Under the pieces are notes generated by a model. It did no database searches and was not told the DNA's origin. It saw only the letters and a program-made list of their open reading frames with translations. A DNA stretch of 64,000 bases, taken from the NCBI GenBank assembly GCA_009801085.1, contig VNWV01000002.1, forward strand, positions 4,216,001 to 4,280,000, read 5' to 3'. The DNA comes from Lasiodiplodia sp. COLG20 (lineage: Eukaryota; Ascomycota; Dothideomycetes; Botryosphaeriales; Botryosphaeriaceae). Positions 45,809 to 56,686 of the stretch are shown piece after piece. How positions within the stretch are numbered: the first letter of the stretch is position 1; each line of letters begins with the position of its first letter. The position numbers were made by a program, and so were the translations under genes.

Positions 45809-47013
45809 ATGGCGAACACTGCCGGAAACCCGCTTAGCGCAGGCTCGCTGGCCTTGTTCATGGCCTCCAGCTTGCCGCGCGACGTCTCGCCCCAGATCAG
45901 AAATCCCTTCGATGCTGTTGCCCTTGCTGTCCACGCTGGCATGATTGCTGTCGGCTTCAGGCTTATCGGACTTGGTGAAGACCACAAAATGGGTACGTTC
46001 TCCCAACCCACAACACCCGTGGCACGTACTCACAGCTCACAGAAGCAAGCTCCGACGCCCATGAGCCCCACGCACTGCCTGCTGAGTGGAACGCCTCCTC
46101 ATCCCACGCCTTCCGCTACGCTCACGACCAGTCGTCAATGGAATATCTTGTGAAGGTGAATAGGCTAGGTACGAAAGCTGTCGTTTTAGCCGTCGGTTTG
46201 GGCGACGACAAGACTGCTTCATTCGAGGTGGTTGCTCGCGACTACGTCTCCGAATCCTCTGTGCCGGCGACGCCACTCCCCGGGGCTGAGGCTGCTGTCA
46301 ACAACGCATCCAAGATAATTCAAGACATTTTCATTTCGCCGGGTCGCTTAAACGACCTTGGCTCTCTCTTCAAGATAAGCGTGCTACAGAAGGTCGCCCC
46401 GAACCTCCGCAAGGAAGGCTACGAAGAAAACACCTCAGCAGAAGGAACCAGCGCCGACAGTAGCGGTGGCAGGAACAACAACCCGCCTCGACGTGGTGAC
46501 CCTAACGCTCCAGGCTACGATCCTCTGCGCGAAGATCCGCAGCCACCTCCTGCACGTCCGTACCCATTCGACGACCCGCTAGCTGCGCCGCCCCGCCGGC
46601 CAGTCCCCGCCGGAGATTTCCCTCCTCCAGGCTTTGAGGACGAGTATGAGATAAACCGCCCACCTCGTGGCATGCCTGGACGAGCCCCGCTTGGCAACTA
46701 TGGCGAGTCAGATTTGTATCCGGCCGGTCTCGGCCCGCACGACCCTGTGAACTGGGGTGGTATCGGTGGCGGAATCAGAGGCCCAACTGGAGGCATGCAT
46801 CCTACTTTCGATGACCCGCTGTTTGCAGATCCTGGCGGACGCGGTGCAGGATACAATTCTCAGGCTCCACCTGGCGCACGTTATGATCCAGTGAACCCAG
46901 GCGACCAACTAAGAGGCCCTCCACGCGGCGGAAGGTTCCCAGGCGGTGGTGGATTTGGAGGGGGTGCACCGCCAAACCCATTCGGCGGCTTTGGCGGAAA
47001 TGACTTCATCTAA
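45809..47013 (+). CDS. PI31-like proteasome regulator (PSMF1 family)
   Basis: Two exons, 45809-45992 and 46043-47013, joined by a 50-nt intron, give 384 residues. The N-terminal fold has IRNPFDAVALAVHAGMIAVG and, after splicing, HALPAEWNASSSHAFRYAHD, then SMEYLVKVNRLGTKAVVLAV, as in the FP domain of PI31. The C-terminal half is Pro/Gly/Asp/Arg-rich (PNAPGYDPLREDPQPPPARP, then FDDPLFADPGGRGAGYN), ending FGGFGGNDFI. This Pro-rich tail binds the 20S proteasome in known PI31 proteins. It acts in proteasome assembly or control in cytosol and nucleus. Start is the ATG at 45809 (gccATGgcg). Confidence 0.88.
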
Positions 47014-48994
47014 TCACATCCTGCTGGCTCCAGTCGTTAGCCTCTGCAGATGACGGTGATTTTGTAGGTTGTGCGGAGTTCAAAAGAAAATCAGCGTTAT
47101 GGCACATGATAGCATGAACTCAGGCGCTGATGGTGAACTTGAATACCCTTTCTTATTCGAAATAGCGCCAAACCAATACAGATATATCACATTGTGTGAA
47201 ACCCAGCACATCAACAACTTTGCCGCTGAGATATCATAATGGATGTGTAGCGTGACCCTGAACATATGGCTTCACCGAGCATGTCCATATTTGCGCATGC
47301 AGCCGTGTCCACGTCATCAGACTACTCGACAATGTTAGTACTTGAAGTGTGAGCTCGCAGAAGTTATGAGAAGTGCTTGCGGAGGCTGGAAGTGGGTGAA
47401 GACCTGGGGAAAATCTAATAAGCAGGTGGACGGAAGGCGGCGCCGGCTGGAGACGGTGAGCGCGGCGATGCGGCGATGCGCGGAGAGAAGCGAGAGCATA
47501 AAGTGGATGAGTTTCAGGCGGTCATGATGAGTTCGGGATGCGCGTGTGTAGAGGGTGTGGTGATCAGCTCGCGGGTGAGGGAGCCGTTGATTAAAAAACA
47601 TCTATGGGCGGTTGGACTGTGAAACTGTGAGAGGGACTCGGGAAGTGGTAAGGCAAGGACATAATTTCCCTACAGTATATAACAGTTTCAGCGAGGCTGT
47701 TTGGTATGCCAGAAAGTACCTCGATGATTAACCCACTTGGTCTATTTCAAATGTCTTCAATTACAAAGCCGGAGTTAGAGTTGAAGGCATTTGGAGGCGG
47801 CCGGTGGTACCAGATATACGCAGTGGGTGCGTAGGTTCGATTCGAGGTGGCTCCTGAGGAAGGAGTAAAAAAGACTACCCATCTCTCGCCGAGAGGTCTT
47901 TCTGTCAGAATCCCGTTGGAGGGCCTACAGTTTTGCCAATTTGGCAGATGCTCTCCTCCCTCTCCGCCGTGTGTTTCACCACGCGGATAGCATAAATGCT
48001 TTGCTTTTGTTTTCCGTAGGCGCAGTGCTCTTTTTCAATGGTGGTGACGCGGCTCGACGCGACGCGACGTGACGCGCGCGACACTGACGTCATTGAGTAG
48101 CAACAAGGAGCGCTTTCACTTCAGAACTGCAAGCAACATAGACATTGTTTAAGTGCAACTTTGATGGAGGAGGAACTGTCTTTGTCTGAATTCAACTTAG
48201 GTTCGGTGTCAGTTAAAAATGCGTAATATTCTTTCCTTACAGCGGCCAAAGGCGCCCGCTATTGCGAATGCAGTCTTAAGGTGTTTGCCTACATTTAGGA
48301 TCTCATTCGAGCTACAGCGCGCCACCGACCAGCTCCTTTAGATGGTAGTACTTCAAAGCTTTTCTTCACTCTATGCAACGGAGTCGCCCTAAAGCTGGCT
48401 TTGCTCCGTACGGTCGCCAGCTGTTAGTGACAATGTCCAACAGAACTTGTTGTGCTACGCACCTCTTATCCGCTCCAGTAGCTTGCAGTATCTAACAGTG
48501 CTATCCAGATGCAGTGCGGCGCCTCTACTGTACCTCATATGTTCTCGTGGCGTCTAATAATTAGTCAAGCATGTGCTTCGCGCACACTTCGTAGTAGCAA
48601 AGATCTCGGGACCGATGAGTGCACCTCTTCTGGCATTTTCATCTCTCAAACAAATCTAAGGCCTCGTTCTACTGCCACTGCCTTCGCTGCTCCCAAGTCC
48701 ACCAGTTCCACGGCCGTTCGCCTTCTACAGCTCGCGCTGAATATTTAGTCGTCTCTGGCTCGTAACAGACGGCAGGCCCGACGGATTCGATGCGGAAGAC
48801 GCTGGTCGCACGACCTATGCTACTGCATAGCGGTAGGAACAGTGTTTGTCACATTGCGATGGTGCGCAGCCGAAGCCCGTTGCAGAACTAGTGAGTCCAC
48901 ACTCGGCAGCCGCAACCCAAGACCACGCTGGAGCTTCACTGCGAAAGAAGGCCAATTCTACATCACGAATATTTTTGATTACTACACTACGACC
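47014..48994. other. 2-kb convergent stretch, no gene recognised
   Basis: Between the ends of the PI31-like gene and the 905-residue gene. Parts near 47050-47300 and 48100-48400 are AT-richer. A tRNA-like ggttcgattcgag near 47834 was considered and rejected. A small GC-rich direct repeat of gacgc/gcgac units lies at 48049-48081. No coding frame is supported. Confidence 0.4.
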
Positions 48995-51712
48995 TCATAA
49001 GTGCTTCGCCATGTCCCACCTCACCACAGCCTCGGCGTCCTTCATGGGATCAGAGAGGAAGAGTTTGCGGGCATTGGGTCCAAGGTTCTCGGTGCTCCAC
49101 TTGAGCTCTTCCCTCACCTCACCCTCATCCTGCAGCCTCGCGCACTCTTCGAGCGTCATGACGCCGCGTATGCACATGTGGGCATCCTGTGCCTCCAGCT
49201 TCGCCATGCCCATCCTCTTAGAATCCTTCACGAGACTCACAACCTCCTTCGCGATCTTCTCCACGGGGACCTTCGCCACGGGCACGGGATTGTCCGCATT
49301 CTTCACGAAGTCCACGAAGGCCTGGGTGCCAGCGTCGGTATGGAAAAGGCGCAGCACCCCGCCCAGCAGCGCACTCAGGTCGTCGCCCGTCATGCCCAGC
49401 TTCGGCGCCTTCTTGTCGGGATCGCCGACGGCGGCTTTGATGCGCTTCCAGGTACTCTCCTCGACGGCGAACCACACCAGGTCGTTGGTGCACTTTCGGC
49501 AGAAGTGGCGCTCGCCCTCGGCCGGGGCGTAGATGACGTCGACGCAGCGGGCGTGCATAGGGACGCCGTAAAGCTGGCACTGGGCGTTCTCGCACTCGAC
49601 CATGCGCTCGGTCCGGAGGCCGCCGCAGACGCAGCCGCGCGGCACGGCGGTCAAGTCGTTGTTGAGCGGGCGCTCCAGCTGCTCGAGCTGCGCCGCGTCC
49701 TCTGCCGTCAGCATCCCGAGGTCGTTCTTGCGCAGCAGCCCGTCGCGCAGCATCAGGTTCCGCTGGTTCATGCTGCCGATCAGGTGGTACTGCCAGCACT
49801 GCTCGGCCCAGAAGCCGTCGCCGCGCGAGAACTGCTCGACGAGGAAGTCGGGCGCCGGCTGGGTCGCGTCGAAGACGAAAGGGACGATGTGGCTGCTCAT
49901 CATCATGGCGACGTGAGCCTGCGGGCAGCCCGCCGCGCCCTTGTACAGTGCAGCTACCGCTGTATCCGTCCGCTGCTCCCCTGACATGTAGGCGCCCTCT
50001 CCCATCGGCACGACGAGACGCGCAGACGATATCTTGGCGGGGGCGCCGACGTCCACACGCTTACTGAAAACTCCATCTGGCATTATCGGCACCGTTGCAT
50101 AAGGACGATGCATGGGCATCCTCATGTGCGTCCTGAACGCCTTCCAGTCGTCGTGCCTGGGGCGCTTGGGTTCGACGTGGTGGTTCGAAGTCCAGACGTA
50201 TGCCTTCTCTGCATCAACCAGCCGCTCCAGAGGCGTGTCGCGCGGCTGCGCCCAGACGTCGTGATTGTGGAGATTGTAGACGCCGGCCCTAAAGAAATCC
50301 TCTGCTTTCAAATTCGTCCGCGCCGGAGGGATGTGGGTGTTGTCCACTATCCTGCGGAACTTGGCCTTGTTGTCCTGAGCCTCCCGGTCCTTGTGCTCCT
50401 CCGCGGTTGGCGGCGGGGGAGGAATGCTGATGGCCTTCTTCAGCAGCGTGTCGTCGCTCTCGTCATGTTTGGAAGGGTCCATGACCTTTGAAATGTCAGC
50501 GTCAAATAAAGGTTTCGCGCCACAAGGTATGCTCACTAGGGTTTCAGATCCGGACACTTCGGCCTCCCGCAACGTCTCGCTGTCGGACATGACCTGCTCC
50601 TGGGTGGGAGCATCAGTTTCCTCAGCATTGACAGCATCTGCCTCTTTCTGAGCTGCTTCCTCCTGCTGATCATCTGCCGCGTTCTCAACTGCTTCCTCGC
50701 GCTGACCAGCTTCGTCGTTCTCGACTGCTTCCTGGTGCTGGCCATCTTCCTCTTCCGGATGGACGTCCAGTGCCGCCTGTTCAACTTCGCCTGCCTTGAC
50801 CTGCCTTGCCATACGCTCGAGTGTCTCCTTTCTCGTAGCCTTCATGCGACCGAGAGCCTTTGTGCGGGCGTATCGCAGAAAGCCACCCCTGCGCTTCGCC
50901 GTTTCGACTTCCTCGTTCCACAGGGCATGGAAATCGGCCCTCGCGAGATCGACCAGCTTGCCGACCACGCTTCTCTGAGCCTTTGAGTATTTCCTCAGCC
51001 CAGCTGGGGAAACGTCGACTCCCAGGCGCTTCAGGGCGGCGGCGACCTCTTCGTCGATCTTGGGAGGGACGACTTTTTCCTGGACAACACTTCGACGCCA
51101 CCAAACGTAATCCAAGCAATCGTGTGACAGATTTTTCGGGAACTTTGGGTCGTCTAACTCAATGTACTCCCCTTCTAATCCCTCGTGCCGGTCCATTGGA
51201 TCGGGGTGGAGGGCTTCTGCGACGTGACGGATGTCGCTGTAGGGAATTGAGTCCGTAGTAGCGCGTCGAGACTGGGTCTTCTGCCTTTTCTTTGCCTCCT
51301 TTTTCTGGGCTCGGCTCATCGGAACACAGGCGCCATTGGCTTCGACCGCGGATGTTGTTTCGACATTGGTGCTGGGCGGCGGTGGGAAGACACTAACACC
51401 GAGGCGCTCGAGCTCGCGCAACGAGGCCACGATGTCCCTGTGCCTTTTGTAATGCTGTTCGTGAGAGCGGCGGCAAGCATCGCACTCGTATGTCTTGTTG
51501 GGCCAGAAGAGAGTCTGGTGGTATTTCGGGCATGGCATGGCATGGTCGCCCAGGCAGATATGCTTGAAGGATTGGTGCGAGTTCGGCGTAGCGCACACTG
51601 GACAATGGTGTTCCAATCCAGGAGTAGCTTCCCAGACGAACTTTGGCGCGTTCACTGAATTGGCGTATGGCGGCATCAAGACGCCGTTAGCAGTCGAGTG
51701 TTGGGTGGACAT
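48995..51712 (-). CDS. unknown 905-residue protein with a C-terminal PHD-like finger
   Basis: A single exon from ATG 51712 to the stop at 48995. The N-terminus has a Cys/His cluster (LEHHCPVCATPNSHQSFKHI then YECDACRRSHEQHYKRHRD) that may bind zinc. A central helical region has KLVDLARADFHALWNEEVE and a basic LRYARTKALGRMKATRKETL. An acidic coiled stretch follows with repeats like EDGQHQEAVENDEAGQREE (residues 300-380). Further on are FRRIVDNTHIPPARTNLKAE and a mixed domain to ~residue 690. The PHD-like finger is CVCGGLRTERMVECENAQCQ, with MHARC and HFCRKC after it. I do not recognise the family. A chromatin role is inferred from the finger only. The coding frame is long and clean, so the gene is real. 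Confidence 0.82.
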   Translation of the reverse strand: MSTQHSTANGVLMPPYANSVNAPKFVWEATPGLEHHCPVCATPNSHQSFKHICLGDHAMPCPKYHQTLFWPNKTYECDACRRSHEQHYKRHRDIVASLRELERLGVSVFPPPPSTNVETTSAVEANGACVPMSRAQKKEAKKRQKTQSRRATTDSIPYSDIRHVAEALHPDPMDRHEGLEGEYIELDDPKFPKNLSHDCLDYVWWRRSVVQEKVVPPKIDEEVAAALKRLGVDVSPAGLRKYSKAQRSVVGKLVDLARADFHALWNEEVETAKRRGGFLRYARTKALGRMKATRKETLERMARQVKAGEVEQAALDVHPEEEDGQHQEAVENDEAGQREEAVENAADDQQEEAAQKEADAVNAEETDAPTQEQVMSDSETLREAEVSGSETLVSIPCGAKPLFDADISKVMDPSKHDESDDTLLKKAISIPPPPPTAEEHKDREAQDNKAKFRRIVDNTHIPPARTNLKAEDFFRAGVYNLHNHDVWAQPRDTPLERLVDAEKAYVWTSNHHVEPKRPRHDDWKAFRTHMRMPMHRPYATVPIMPDGVFSKRVDVGAPAKISSARLVVPMGEGAYMSGEQRTDTAVAALYKGAAGCPQAHVAMMMSSHIVPFVFDATQPAPDFLVEQFSRGDGFWAEQCWQYHLIGSMNQRNLMLRDGLLRKNDLGMLTAEDAAQLEQLERPLNNDLTAVPRGCVCGGLRTERMVECENAQCQLYGVPMHARCVDVIYAPAEGERHFCRKCTNDLVWFAVEESTWKRIKAAVGDPDKKAPKLGMTGDDLSALLGGVLRLFHTDAGTQAFVDFVKNADNPVPVAKVPVEKIAKEVVSLVKDSKRMGMAKLEAQDAHMCIRGVMTLEECARLQDEGEVREELKWSTENLGPNARKLFLSDPMKDAEAVVRWDMAKHL

Positions 51713-52593
51713 GATGGTTGTCAAAGCGTAGGGTACGAGGGATGGGAAACGGTGGTTGGAGTGTGGTGGAGGAGGAGGATTCGGAAGAGGCTGTTGACTA
51801 AAAGTAAGAAGAAGAGTGATGGTGGGTGCAGGTTAATGCTTGGAAGCCGAAGAGTAAGTGCCGCGAGAGGGTGTGTGATCGCAAGTGTTATCCTCCCGCG
51901 CAGCCTGCTGAAGCCTTCGCGCCAGCACAACATTCACTAAACCGCTCAACGCGCGCGCGCTGCCCAGCTCCCTTGAGCCCGCCGTCACCGTCACCGCGAC
52001 CACCGTCGCCTCTGTTTCTTTCCGACCTTTCCTCCTCCTTTATCGCAGCGCGCTCGTTATAGTACCTCTGGATTAGCACCATATTAACGGAGCTACAGTG
52101 TTATAGTGCAAACACGTTCTAAGAAGGCTTTCTTGCCAAGTCGGGCGTGAAAAGACAGACGGATAAACAAAGCAGATGTTCACAAACAAGACTGAGACCT
52201 TACAGAGTGAACCCATGGCTCATTGATTTCTTCGATGGCGTGAAACTTGATCAACCCCGACCGAGAGGGCCGCGGCTGGTATGGTCTTACCTGTTCCAAA
52301 TCAGACAAGCGCTTTCGACAAACATATGTATTAAAGCTAAGAGAATGTAGTCCATGATGATGGAGTAAAGAGTCATAAATCGTAAGACCTCCGTTTCAAT
52401 TTACCCATCCTCATTCCATCCCAATGAGTGACCACCCCGCGGAACGAGATTAACCACATGTTCGCTAGGTTCCTTTCATCGAATCCTACCAGAATCAAAC
52501 CTCATTTTGCTCATCAACCAGACCCAAGATCCTACCGAGCTGCGTGCCTCATCATTTTCATACTTCGCGTGCACGACCTCAGAACAAGCCCTC
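51713..52593. promoter_or_regulatory. intergenic, promoter of the 905-residue gene and EGT1 3' end
   Basis: About 880 bp. The part beside 51712 is the promoter of the PHD-like gene; a pyrimidine-rich tract and gcgcgcgc run lie near 51940-52030. The part near 52594 is EGT1 3' sequence. No gene is supported. Confidence 0.35.
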
Positions 52594-55283
52594 TCAGATG
52601 TCTCGGACGATCCTCGCCGTTGCCCAGCAGTACAGATAATTCCTCTGGTACCAGTTGACGAACGTCTTCCTCCCCGCAATCCTCGGGTGCGTGGCCCATG
52701 ACCCGCCCAACACGACATTGTGCTTGCCGTCGAAGAAATCCGCCGTATAGCCAGGATACAAGTCCATGGCCTTGAACCCCTCGTGCGGCTCCAGAACAGT
52801 GCTCGTCCACTCCCACGCGCCGCCCATGTCACCCTGACCGGCGAGCTTGCCGCCGTTCTGCGTGACCGGGACGGGATGCCAATGCTTGAATGCGACATTG
52901 GTGCCGCTCAGATCGACGAAGAGATCACGGGCATTGGGGGAAGACGAATCAGCTGTGTTGGAGGCGCCGTTGGGGTGGTTCGACGAAGCGCGGGATGGTG
53001 GTGTCTCCTCCACTCCATTATTCACCAGGTGGCCATTGACTGCGGGGATCGTACGCTGCGTGGCCGGCTGGTTTGCATCCAGGACCTTCTGACGCTCGAC
53101 ATAAGCATAGATGCTGCGAGCTTCCGGCATGGTAGGAATCCGACCGCCCATCCAGCTAGCGCAACCAGCCAACTCGTTGTAGGAGGCAACGACAGGCCAG
53201 TCAAGCGCATACTTGAGAGGAATACGGCCATAGACGGTCCTGACGAACACACCATCAAACTTACCCTCGTCGGGAGCGCGGCCATTCGCGGAAGAACCGT
53301 TCGGGGCGCCATTGGCGTGGCCGTTCCCGTTGACAGAAGGAGCAGACTTGGACGTCGCCCAGGATGCCGGGAGCTCAGAGCACCTGGTCTGCTCCAGGTA
53401 GTTCTTGTACTCCCGGTTGGTGATTGGACGAGCCTTGGCCTCGAACGACCCAACATTGAGCTTGCGACGAGGCTTCTCATTGTCCCAGCCGAAGTACCGC
53501 AGAGGCTCGTCATTATCTTCCGGGTCATCAAGGCCTTCCGAAATCTCAGAAGCGGGGATATTGAACCATTCGTTCTCAACAGCTTCGCGCGCCGCCTGAT
53601 TGGCTAGGTGCTCGAAGTTGGGTGTAACCGTAGCCGGAGGTGGCAAAGTCTTGTCGCTTTGCACAAGCATGTAGAGCAGCGTCTCCAGATGCATGATCTC
53701 GTGCTCATAGCCAATCCAAATAGCCCGGGAAACGCGTCGGTTTGACTCAGCTTCACCAGAATCATACAATCCCTTGACCCTTCGGCGGACAGCATCCTGG
53801 AATCCGAGAACTTCTTCAACAGGAGGCCAAGAGTCTGGGATCTCACTGTGAGAGTGGCACTGCTGCGGGTCATCAACGTCGGGATCGATTCCTCTTTCGA
53901 AGATCTGCGGGTAGTATTTCGGCTTAGTCCCGGGTCGGCCAGTGGCACGAGAAAGGTGGATGTCCAAGAATGTGGGAATGTGCCCAAGGTAGAAAATGCA
54001 AGCGTTGCGTAGCTTGATAGGCTGGTCTAACAGCTCTTCCTCTGGTAACATATCCCGAGTCACGGCATCCCAGGCAGACCAAAGCTGCTCCCAATCCGTC
54101 ATGGATGGAACCGGGTTGGCTGCATACTGCTCAGGTTTCAGAGGCCAGAAGACTTTCGGTTTTGAGACCAGATGAAGTCCGTAGTCGCCAGTCTTGTTCG
54201 TCCACTTACACCCTTCGGCGACCTGTCCTGTCTCCCACAGCTGCCTAGTTTCCTCTGCGTCGTATTTGTAGCTTTCCTCGATCCGGATTCTCTCGCCAGC
54301 TCTGATGCTGATGCCATCAACGGTCACATCCTTCAGTGGTGAGACGAAAGCGTGGTGTCGGCCGTTTTGAGCGTCATATTCGCCAATGACCTCCCACTCG
54401 CCAAGCTTGAACTGTTCGGAACCGAGGATCCTGTTAGCGTTCTTCAAGCCGTTGAGGATGAAGTCATGGGTGACGTTGTGTCGGTCGTTGTACGCATGGT
54501 AGACTCGCTCTGGATCTTTGCATGCATCGATACCGACGAGGAGCTTGTCACCCGTCTGCAGAGAGTGGGCAACGTTGTGCAAGAATGGCCCCGCCTCGTG
54601 TCTCTTGAAGTTCCCAACGCTGGAGCCAAGCCAGAGGACCGTCTTTGGCCTCGAGGCAATTTCAGGACGCTTCATCCACACCATGCCATCGTCGTAGGTA
54701 CCGTGGAGACCGTGGCAGGTCACGTGGTTGTAGCTTTGGCTGGGGACCTGAGCGAGGGTACGCTCAAGCTCTGGCAGAGAAAGATCCAGGGCGAAGTAGT
54801 CCACGTCCTTCTTCTGTCTCTCCAAAGCTTGCAAGAGGATGTTCACCTTACGAAGATTGCTGCCCACGCCGTCAGCAAACTACTCAATCCCGTGCGGGTG
54901 AAAAGATAGAAGACTTGCCCACTCCCCAGCTCGACGATCATGGACCCAGGCTGGATATGCTCTGCAATGCTGTCAGAGTAGGCCTCCAGGACTTCGATCT
55001 CGGCATTGGTGAGGTAGTATTCTTCCAGGTAGGTGATCTTCTCGAACAGCCTCAGGCCAGCCTCATCGTAGAGGAGCAGTGTGGGGAGCGTCTTCTCGCG
55101 TCCAGGCACAGGACGCAGGCCGTCGGAGATGGCAGCAGACAGAGAGATCTCGTCAGCATCACGGCGGATGTCAATGATGGGAGAGGCGGCGGCGGGATGC
55201 TGGACATGATTAAACGAGTCGAAGCGCTTGTGAAGGGTACCCACGAAGCCGGAGCCGGTGTCCGGAAGCGTGTCAATAGCCAT
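52594..55283 (-). CDS. EGT1: ergothioneine biosynthesis enzyme Egt1 (EgtD-EgtB fusion)
   Basis: Two exons, 54919-55283 and 52594-54859, give 876 residues. The intron is GC-AG: the donor is gcaagt and the acceptor gggcag, and only this join restores VELGSGNLRKVNILLQALE. The N-terminal domain is the histidine trimethyltransferase (IIDIRRDADEISLSAAISDG, then LFEKITYLEEYYLTNAEIE, the SAM loop VELGSGN, and VLWLGSSVGNF). The second part has a DinB-like iron site (HEIMHLETLLYML, the HxxxHxE pattern) and an FGE-sulfatase fold with GGRIPTMPEARSIYAYVERQ, LVGG-like VVLGGSWATHP and FVNWYQRNYLYCWATARIVR. Known Egt1 converts His to hercynine and adds Cys to give a sulfoxide. A low-complexity insert (NGNGHANGAPNGSSANG) lies between domains. 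Length matches the family. Confidence 0.95.
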
Positions 55284-56686
55284 TGTCAAGGTGCTTGGCG
55301 TGGGAATGGGTGCTCTGAGGTCGGGGCGGTACGGGAGGCTTTAATACGAGACGAGGCACGTTGTGGGTCTGGAAGCGTGTAATCACGGGCAGAGGCTTGT
55401 TTAGGCCGTTGTTGGGGGGACACGTTTAGGCAGATCTAATGCCATACGTCAGGTAAGATGGCGTGGGCTGGCGAATGAAGGCGTCAGATTGAGCCAGTAC
55501 CTGAAGGTCAGGACCATGTCCGCAGCCCTCAACCCTGCGCCTGGCTGCGCTGTTTTCGCGGGCTGCATGGTGGCCCCGCATCCTGTCCCCCCACTGCATA
55601 GAGTCATCGGAACTGAAGCTGCGTGGGCTTGAAAGAGACATCCGACTGGCGCATGACGTAGGGCCTTCCAGATTGCTGATCTGCAGCGTGAAGAAACAGG
55701 GGCAGGCCTCTGGGGCTGCAAGACATGTGTCAGCGGTTGGCAGCGAGGGCTGAAAGAGGCTCAGAAGGCGTGGGCTGATGGGCGGCTGCTTGCGGCCAGG
55801 AACCATCGGCTCATGCGGAACCTGGGCACGGCTGCGGGGTACTGAGGGCATGGTGACGACATTGCGTGAGCCTGACAAATAGCCCTTACATCCGGGTGCT
55901 GAGCAAAGCATCGGCCGTGGGGCGTTGACGAGAGGTGAAGGCTGCGAAATAGTGGAGGAGCTGCAGGAAGCTTGAGCTCTTCCAGCTTGGGCCGTTCCTG
56001 CCGCCCTCGCGCCTGCGCCCTTTGCACGTGATGGCCGCGCGCCTGATCCTCGGTGCAACCACGACTCTGCCATCGGAAGACGCGGCCTTGGCACATGCGA
56101 ACGGCCAGCAGTGAGTCCGTCTGTCGATCTCGCTGAAGCGCGCTGCACGTGACGCCCTTCTCACAACTCTATCCTGACCTCTTGCGACCCTGCAGAACCA
56201 AACCACGCCACCGCCTCGCGTTACCTACCCGTCTGCCTCCGCGACCGACTTTTTACTAATCCTCTCGCTATCTGCTGTGAGCCTGACTGTGCGTGATCCC
56301 TGGCGCAGCGATGCATGCGAAGAGCGCCCGTTCTCGACCAGGTTCATGAATCGTATGTTTACGAATCCCGAGACCATGTGAGTTGTCAAAGGCAGCAGTA
56401 TCTTGCGAGTCCCCCTTTTGATATGAGCTGCACAAGCGCAGTGACTCCCTGCACACCGGGAAGTTGAGTCAGCTGGAGCGTCACTCTGGTCAGCATTCGA
56501 CGCTGCCATGGAGAAGCCTTCCTAGGATGCGGGTTATCTTGCGCCGCTGCTACAAGGAAACAAGACGGTGAAGCCGAAAGTGAGCCCGTCCAAGAAACGT
56601 ATACCGAGCACAAATAACATCAAACATTAAAATTTCCCTTTGCCTTTTTTAACATCGAGAACTCCGTATCAACGCCGTCATCATGC
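55284..56686. promoter_or_regulatory. intergenic, EGT1 promoter and 3' end of HAK gene
   Basis: About 1.4 kb. Frames of up to 240 codons on the minus strand at 55426-56148 use Arg/Ala/Ser-rich, GC-driven translations and are not supported. The EGT1 promoter lies next to 55284. No motif is named. Confidence 0.4.

Noticed and set aside
47810..47860. ggttcgattcgag, tRNA-like
   Set aside because: No matching acceptor stem or anticodon arm.
55426..56148. 240-codon minus frame upstream of EGT1
   Set aside because: GC-driven Arg/Ser/Pro composition, no family features and no splice partner.
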